This document shows, in pieces, positions 60,328 through 64,000 of a DNA stretch of 64,000 nt. How positions within the stretch are numbered: position 1 is the first letter of the stretch; each line of letters starts with the position of its first letter. The notes below the pieces were generated by a model. That model saw only the letters and a list, made by a program, of their open reading frames with translations, was not told where the DNA came from and did not search any database. The position numbers and the translations under genes were made by a program. Origin of the DNA: Nocardia abscessus NBRC 100374 (GTDB lineage: Bacteria > Actinomycetota > Actinomycetes > Mycobacteriales > Mycobacteriaceae); NCBI RefSeq assembly GCF_000308455.1, contig NZ_BAFP01000270.1, forward strand, positions 1-64,000. The letters are read 5' to 3'.

Positions 60328-60373
60328 CGTGGTACTTCGATGTACCACTCGTACGGTACGCTCACGTACCACG
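60328..60373. promoter_or_regulatory. Operator-like GTGGTAC/GTACCAC repeats before the P450 operon
   Basis: GTGGTAC (60329-60335), six bases, GTACCAC (60342-60348) form a perfect inverted repeat; another GTACCAC at 60366-60372 and GTACGGTAC between them make a cluster of GGTAC units. The site ends 16 bases before the P450 start codon region and lies in the 73-base gap after the tRNA-synthetase gene. Likely TetR operator. Confidence 0.65.
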
Positions 60374-60385
60374 GTGTGACAAGGG

Positions 60386-61624
60386 TTACACCGATCCCAC
60401 TTCGCCCGCGGCATCCCACAGTTCGCCGCTGTAGGCGGCGAGAAGATTCCCGATGCGGCCGAGTGCCTCGGCGGCGGGCAGCGGGTCGAGCCGGCGGCCG
60501 TCGCGCAGCCGCAGCGCCACACCGTCGGCGGCGGCCTCCTCGGCTCCGATGACCGCCTGATACGGCACCAGGCGGTGGTCGCGAATGCGTGCCCCGAGGC
60601 TGCCGCGATCCGGTGGCGAGACCACTACGCGCAGCCCGAGATCGCGGCAGCGCCGCTCGAACTCCGCGGCCGCCGCCCCCTGGGCATCGGTCACCGGCAG
60701 CACGGCCAGCTGGATCGGCGCCAGCCATGCCGGGAAGCGGCCGCCGTGACATTCGATCAGGTGGGCCACGGCTCGCTCGACGCTGCCGACGATGCTGCGG
60801 TGCACCATGACCGGCCGGTGCGCGGCGCCGTCGGCTCCGGTGTAGTGCAGGTCGAACCGCTCGGGCTGATGGAAATCGACCTGCACGGTGGACAGCGTGG
60901 ACTCCCGTCCCGCGCTGTCGCGGACCTGCACGTCGATCTTCGGGCCGTAGAACGCCGCTTCGCCCTCCACTGCCTCGTAGGCCAGGCCCGAGTCGTCCAG
61001 CACCTCGGTGAGCACCGCGATCGAGCGCTCCCACAAGCCCGGTGCGGCAACGTATTTCCCACCCGGCCCGGGCAAGGACAGCCGGTAGCGGGCCGCGCGG
61101 ATACCCAGCGCGGCGTAGGCGTCACCGATCATGGACAGCGCCGCGGCGACCTCGGCGGTGACCTGATCGAGGGTGCAGAAGATGTGCGCGTCGTTGAGCT
61201 GGATCGCGCGCACCCGGGTCAATCCGCCCAGCACGCCCGAGAGTTCGGAGCGGTACATGCCGCCCAATTCGGCGATCCGCAGCGGCAGCTCGCGATAACT
61301 GTGCGGGCGGGAGCGGAACAGCAGCGCGTGGTGCGGGCACAGACTCGGGCGCAACACCATCTGCTCGCCGCCGCAGTCCATCGGCGGGAACATGTCGTCG
61401 CGGTAATGCTGCCAGTGCCCGGAGATTTCGTAGAGCTCGCGCTTGCCGAGCACCGGCGAATACACATGACGGTAGCCCGCGCGGCGTTCGGCGGCGCGGA
61501 TGTAGTCCTCCAGCGCCTGGCGCACGGCCGCGCCGTCGGGCAGCCAGAACGGTAGACCCGCGCCGATCAGCGGGTCGGTGTCGAACAGGTTCAGCGCACG
61601 GCCGAGGGCGTGATGGTCGGGCAT
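60386..61624 (-). CDS. Threonyl-tRNA synthetase without TGS and editing domains
   Basis: 412 residues from ATG 61624 (GAGGAG six bases before). It begins at the class II core (RALNLFDTDPLIGAGLPFWL) and has the zinc ligands Cys (MVLRPSLCPHH), His (QLNDAHIFC) and His (PVMVHRSIVGSVERAVAHLI), motif 2 around RVRAIQLND and a complete anticodon-binding domain (LAVLPVTDAQGAAAAEFERR). Normal bacterial ThrRS is about 640-690 residues; the N1 and N2 editing domains are lacking here, so mischarged Ser-tRNA(Thr) would not be cleared in cis. Probably a second ThrRS, either a back-up or a drug-resistant copy. Preceded by a threonine leader peptide and terminator. Confidence 0.88.
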   Translation of the reverse strand: MPDHHALGRALNLFDTDPLIGAGLPFWLPDGAAVRQALEDYIRAAERRAGYRHVYSPVLGKRELYEISGHWQHYRDDMFPPMDCGGEQMVLRPSLCPHHALLFRSRPHSYRELPLRIAELGGMYRSELSGVLGGLTRVRAIQLNDAHIFCTLDQVTAEVAAALSMIGDAYAALGIRAARYRLSLPGPGGKYVAAPGLWERSIAVLTEVLDDSGLAYEAVEGEAAFYGPKIDVQVRDSAGRESTLSTVQVDFHQPERFDLHYTGADGAAHRPVMVHRSIVGSVERAVAHLIECHGGRFPAWLAPIQLAVLPVTDAQGAAAAEFERRCRDLGLRVVVSPPDRGSLGARIRDHRLVPYQAVIGAEEAAADGVALRLRDGRRLDPLPAAEALGRIGNLLAAYSGELWDAAGEVGSV

Positions 61625-61663
61625 GGTGGTCTCCTCGTGAACAGCGGGCGAGTGACCACAAGA

Positions 61664-61695
61664 CGAAGCCCCGGGGCACTCGCCCCGGGGCTTCG
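61664..61695 (-). terminator. Attenuator terminator in the ThrRS leader
   Basis: CGAAGCCCCGGGGC and its perfect complement with a four-base loop, 13 bases after the leader-peptide stop and 40 bases before the ThrRS start. No T-run. Read on the minus strand, CGTCCCGG within the leader codons (61724-61717) can pair with CCGGGGCG (61688-61681) of the first arm (one G-U pair), which would break the terminator: a plausible antiterminator. Confidence 0.7.
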
Positions 61696-61708
61696 ATGAA
61701 AGCGTCGA

Positions 61709-61759
61709 TCAGCGCGCCGGGACGGATTCCGGCGTCGTCGTCACAGCAGCGCGCTTCAC
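61709..61759 (-). CDS. Threonine leader peptide (attenuator)
   Basis: 16 codons from GTG 61759 to TGA 61709: MKRAAVTTTPESVPAR. Three ACG threonine codons in a row lie just upstream of a strong terminator and a threonyl-tRNA synthetase gene. A TATCGT box ends seven bases before the GTG, fitting a leaderless transcript that starts at the GTG (inference). Stalling of ribosomes at ACG when charged tRNA(Thr) is scarce would favour the antiterminator and raise synthetase expression. A shorter start at GTG 61744 is possible. Confidence 0.6.
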   Translation of the reverse strand: MKRAAVTTTPESVPAR

Positions 61760-61910
61760 GCCGGGGACGATAGCAGACGCGGCAGCCGCGGCGCACGGGG
61801 AATTTCGGCGGGCGGCGGCGAACCGGTCGCGAAGATCGCCGAGTGCCCACCAGCGCGACGGATTTGACGCATAATCGAGTTCGATTGGCACGCAAAGGCA
61901 TCGGGGGTCG

Positions 61911-63203
61911 ATGGGGACGCGCAGAGCGGTGCTGCAAGCGGGTGTGGTCCTCCCGCTGACTGCCGCGTGCGCGCCGGAGCTGCTGCTGGGCAGCTCGGAG
62001 GCGGTGCGCGTCGGCGTGTCCTGGAGCGGATCGGAACTGGCCACCTTCCACGCCGTACTGGACGGATTGGATGTAGCCTTCGACGTCGAAGTGATCCCCC
62101 TCGGGGACAACACCGACACCGCCTTCACCGCGGGTGGCCGGTCCGCCCCGGACGTGGTGTTGCTGCCACAGGCGGGGCGGGTGCGGGAGCTGGCCCGGCG
62201 CGGCGAACTGCGGCCGATCCCCGAGACGGTGTGGACCGATGGACACGGTGCCCGCTACGCCCAGCACTGGCAACTGTTGCTGCGCCACGAGGGCCGCGCG
62301 TTCGGCGTGCCGTTCAAAGCCGCCGACAAGTCGCTGGTGTGGTTCGACCGTCAGCAGTTCGCCACCTACGGTTTGGGCGATCCGACGGGATGGACCCTGC
62401 CCGACTGGGTGGACCGGATGGAGGTCCTCGCACAGTCCCCGATTCGCCTGCTCGCCCTGGCCGCGGCCGACGGATGGGTGCTGACCGACTTCTTCGAAAA
62501 CGTCCTGCTCGCCGAATCGCCGAGATTCTACGACGACTTGGCGTCGAAAAACCGGCGAGAATGGGACAACCCGGCAGTGCGGGCCGCCCTGAAACATCTG
62601 GGCATTCTGTGGGGGCATCGGCACGCGTTCCCCGGAGGCGTCGGAGTCGCGTTGACCCGGCAGTTCTCCGACTCCGTGCGGGATGTGTTCCAGCATCGCC
62701 GCGCCGCGGCCGTCGTCGCCCCCGATTTCGCGGAACCGATCGTGCGCAGCGGGGTACGCGCGTCCGGTCGCCAGGTCCGCGACGTCGTCGGTGTGGTGCC
62801 CTTCCCCGCGGTCACCCCCGCGTCGGGGCGGCCGAAGATCGTCGGTGGTGACGTGCTCGTAGTGACCCACGAAGCGAACCGTCGCGCGGAAGACCTGGTC
62901 GCGAAACTGGCCGGTGCCCGCGCCCCGCTGCCCTGGATCGAGCGCTACGGCGGCTTCCTCGCCCCGAACCTGCGCACCGAGGCGGAGTACTCACCGCTGC
63001 TGGCGTCCTCGGCGCGTGAACTGAACGCACGCAGCGCCTTCGACCTGTCCGACCGGATCGGCGCCGTGGGCGGACGGGCCGGATTGTGGCGGTCGCTGAC
63101 CGAGTTCCTGATCGCCATCGGCGACGGCGCGCCGACACCGGTGGCCGAGGCCACCGACCGCGCTATCGCCGCGCTGGACGACTTCGAGCGGCGGCGCCGA
63201 TGA
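61911..63203 (+). CDS. ABC transporter substrate-binding lipoprotein, carbohydrate type
   Basis: 430 residues from ATG 61911. Lipoprotein signal MGTRRAVLQAGVVLPLTAAC with Cys20. The rest fits family 1 extracellular binding proteins: VRVGVSWSGSELATFHAVLD, DVVLLPQAGRVRELARRGEL, EGRAFGVPFKAADKSLVWFD and the mobile C-terminal region GGFLAPNLRTEAEYSPLLAS. Probably binds an oligosaccharide or similar polar solute outside the membrane. ATGA overlap with the permease gene that follows. Confidence 0.85.
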   Translation: MGTRRAVLQAGVVLPLTAACAPELLLGSSEAVRVGVSWSGSELATFHAVLDGLDVAFDVEVIPLGDNTDTAFTAGGRSAPDVVLLPQAGRVRELARRGELRPIPETVWTDGHGARYAQHWQLLLRHEGRAFGVPFKAADKSLVWFDRQQFATYGLGDPTGWTLPDWVDRMEVLAQSPIRLLALAAADGWVLTDFFENVLLAESPRFYDDLASKNRREWDNPAVRAALKHLGILWGHRHAFPGGVGVALTRQFSDSVRDVFQHRRAAAVVAPDFAEPIVRSGVRASGRQVRDVVGVVPFPAVTPASGRPKIVGGDVLVVTHEANRRAEDLVAKLAGARAPLPWIERYGGFLAPNLRTEAEYSPLLASSARELNARSAFDLSDRIGAVGGRAGLWRSLTEFLIAIGDGAPTPVAEATDRAIAALDDFERRRR

Positions 63204-64000
63204 CGCTGCCGCCGGATTTCGAAGTCAACGGGCTGCGCATCGAGCTGGCCACCCGCCGCATGCGCGGACCGTTGGTCCCCGGCGGCAGGCCGCGGCGCTG
63301 GCTCGGCCGGCTCACCGGACTGCCCGCGGCGGTGCTGACGGTAGCCCTGCTGGTCCTGCCCGCCGCGTGGACCGTGGTCATCGCCACCCGGGCTCGCCCG
63401 GCGGAGGTGCTCGCGTGCGCGATCCTCGCGGTGAGCGCGCTACTGCCGGTCGTGCTGCGCAGAAGGGCCGCGCGGCCAGTGAGACGAATCCCGCTCTGGC
63501 TGACGGCGATCGGTGGTGCGGCCGGTGGACTATGGCTGCTGGCCGCCACGATGAGCCCCGACGGAAGAGGCGCGTACCTGCGCACACTGTTGTGGGTCGG
63601 GTTCGCCGTCGGGCTCCTGCTGCTGGCGTTGGCGATCGCCTGGTGGGGGCGTGCGGCGCGCTGGCTATGGCTTCCGCTGATCGTGCCCTTCGGAGTGTCG
63701 GCGTTCGTGTCCGGCGTGGCGTTCCGGGTGATCTTCGGTTCCGGCGCACGATGGCTGGGCATCGAGGACGCCGGGATCTACCGATGGTGGCTCGCGGCGA
63801 TGCTGGGGTCGGCGTTCCTGTGGACCTGGCTGGGCTTTCTCACCGCGCTGTTCCGGGCCGGAATCCATGCGATAGAAGCCGACCCGGCGCGCGCGGGATA
63901 CCTGTATCGCGACGACGGCAGGCCGCTGGCGTTGCGGCTGTACGAGTTGCTGCGGCCGGTGCTGCTGATCGCCGGGCTCGCGGTGGGGGTCGCGGCCGCG
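63200..64000 (+). CDS. ABC transporter permease, sugar type (partial)
   Basis: Starts at ATG 63200 in the ATGA overlap and runs off the window end; 267 codons visible. At least seven membrane segments are seen (for example LPAAVLTVALLVLPAAWTVV, LLWVGFAVGLLLLALAIAWW, WLPLIVPFGVSAFVSGVAFR). FGVSAFVSGVAFRVIFG and WLGIEDAGIYRWWLAAMLGS resemble the MalF-type permease core. The N-terminal part (about 1-130) is longer than in standard sugar permeases. The EAA loop would lie beyond the window. Partner of the binding lipoprotein upstream. Confidence 0.8.
   Translation, partial: MTLPPDFEVNGLRIELATRRMRGPLVPGGRPRRWLGRLTGLPAAVLTVALLVLPAAWTVVIATRARPAEVLACAILAVSALLPVVLRRRAARPVRRIPLWLTAIGGAAGGLWLLAATMSPDGRGAYLRTLLWVGFAVGLLLLALAIAWWGRAARWLWLPLIVPFGVSAFVSGVAFRVIFGSGARWLGIEDAGIYRWWLAAMLGSAFLWTWLGFLTALFRAGIHAIEADPARAGYLYRDDGRPLALRLYELLRPVLLIAGLAVGVAAA

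Overview
The window is high-GC actinobacterial DNA, most likely from Nocardia or a close mycolic-acid-containing relative. This is inferred from the gene types (antigen 85-type esterase end, MymA/SadH-type pair, ChoD-type oxidase, F420-type nitroreductase, DUF2505, DUF2786/TIGR04338 genes, five P450s, many TetR regulators), frequent GTG starts and ATGA/GTGA overlaps. No rRNA, tRNA or CRISPR array was seen.

Layout. 1-2.4 kb: end of a mycolyltransferase-like gene, DUF2505 protein, small membrane protein, cyclase-family protein and a decayed beta-propeller-like gene. 2.5-10.9 kb: a tight co-directional lipid-tailoring cluster: desaturase, free acyl carrier protein, cyclopropane-synthase-type methyltransferase, P450, type II thioesterase, fatty acyl-AMP ligase (frameshifted at its last conserved motif), hotdog thioesterase, second P450 and alpha/beta hydrolase. 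It looks like an assembly line that loads a fatty acid on the carrier protein, desaturates, methylates or cyclopropanates and oxidises it, then releases it. 10.9-13.4 kb: a decayed island in which a crotonase lacking its 5' part is fused at a deletion junction to a truncated TIGR04338 gene, followed by frameshifted DUF2786 and two further broken genes.

13.5-26 kb: an acyl-CoA catabolic region with an MHS-type carboxylate transporter, two TetR regulators, a minus-strand set (two SDRs, two MDR oxidoreductases, MaoC hydratase, kinase-like phosphotransferase, acyl-CoA dehydrogenase) and a secreted protein. Five copies of the inverted repeat TTGAA-N12-TTCAA lie in its intergenic gaps and probably define a local regulon. 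Inside it sit a broken ArsR gene and a broken Imm49 immunity gene. 26-38 kb: membrane and surface proteins, a MetE/UROD-like protein, a P450 lacking ExxR (CYP157-like), a VOC protein and a beta-lactamase-like lipoprotein. 38-44 kb: ChoD-type GMC oxidoreductase with divergent TetR, nitronate monooxygenase, secreted GH1 glucosidase and a deazaflavin-dependent nitroreductase.

44-54 kb: molybdopterin oxidoreductase, LysR overlapping a LexA-type repressor, sirtuin, then a five-gene operon of a sulfonate-type ABC importer with an AprA-like flavoprotein and an AprB-like ferredoxin. 54-60.3 kb: aminoglycoside 6-adenylyltransferase-like protein, ComB-like phosphatase, TetR and a P450-SDR-Baeyer-Villiger monooxygenase operon. 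60.4-61.8 kb: a threonyl-tRNA synthetase without TGS and editing domains, preceded by a Thr-Thr-Thr leader peptide and a strong terminator, i.e. an apparent threonine attenuator. The window ends in an ABC sugar-type importer that runs off the edge.
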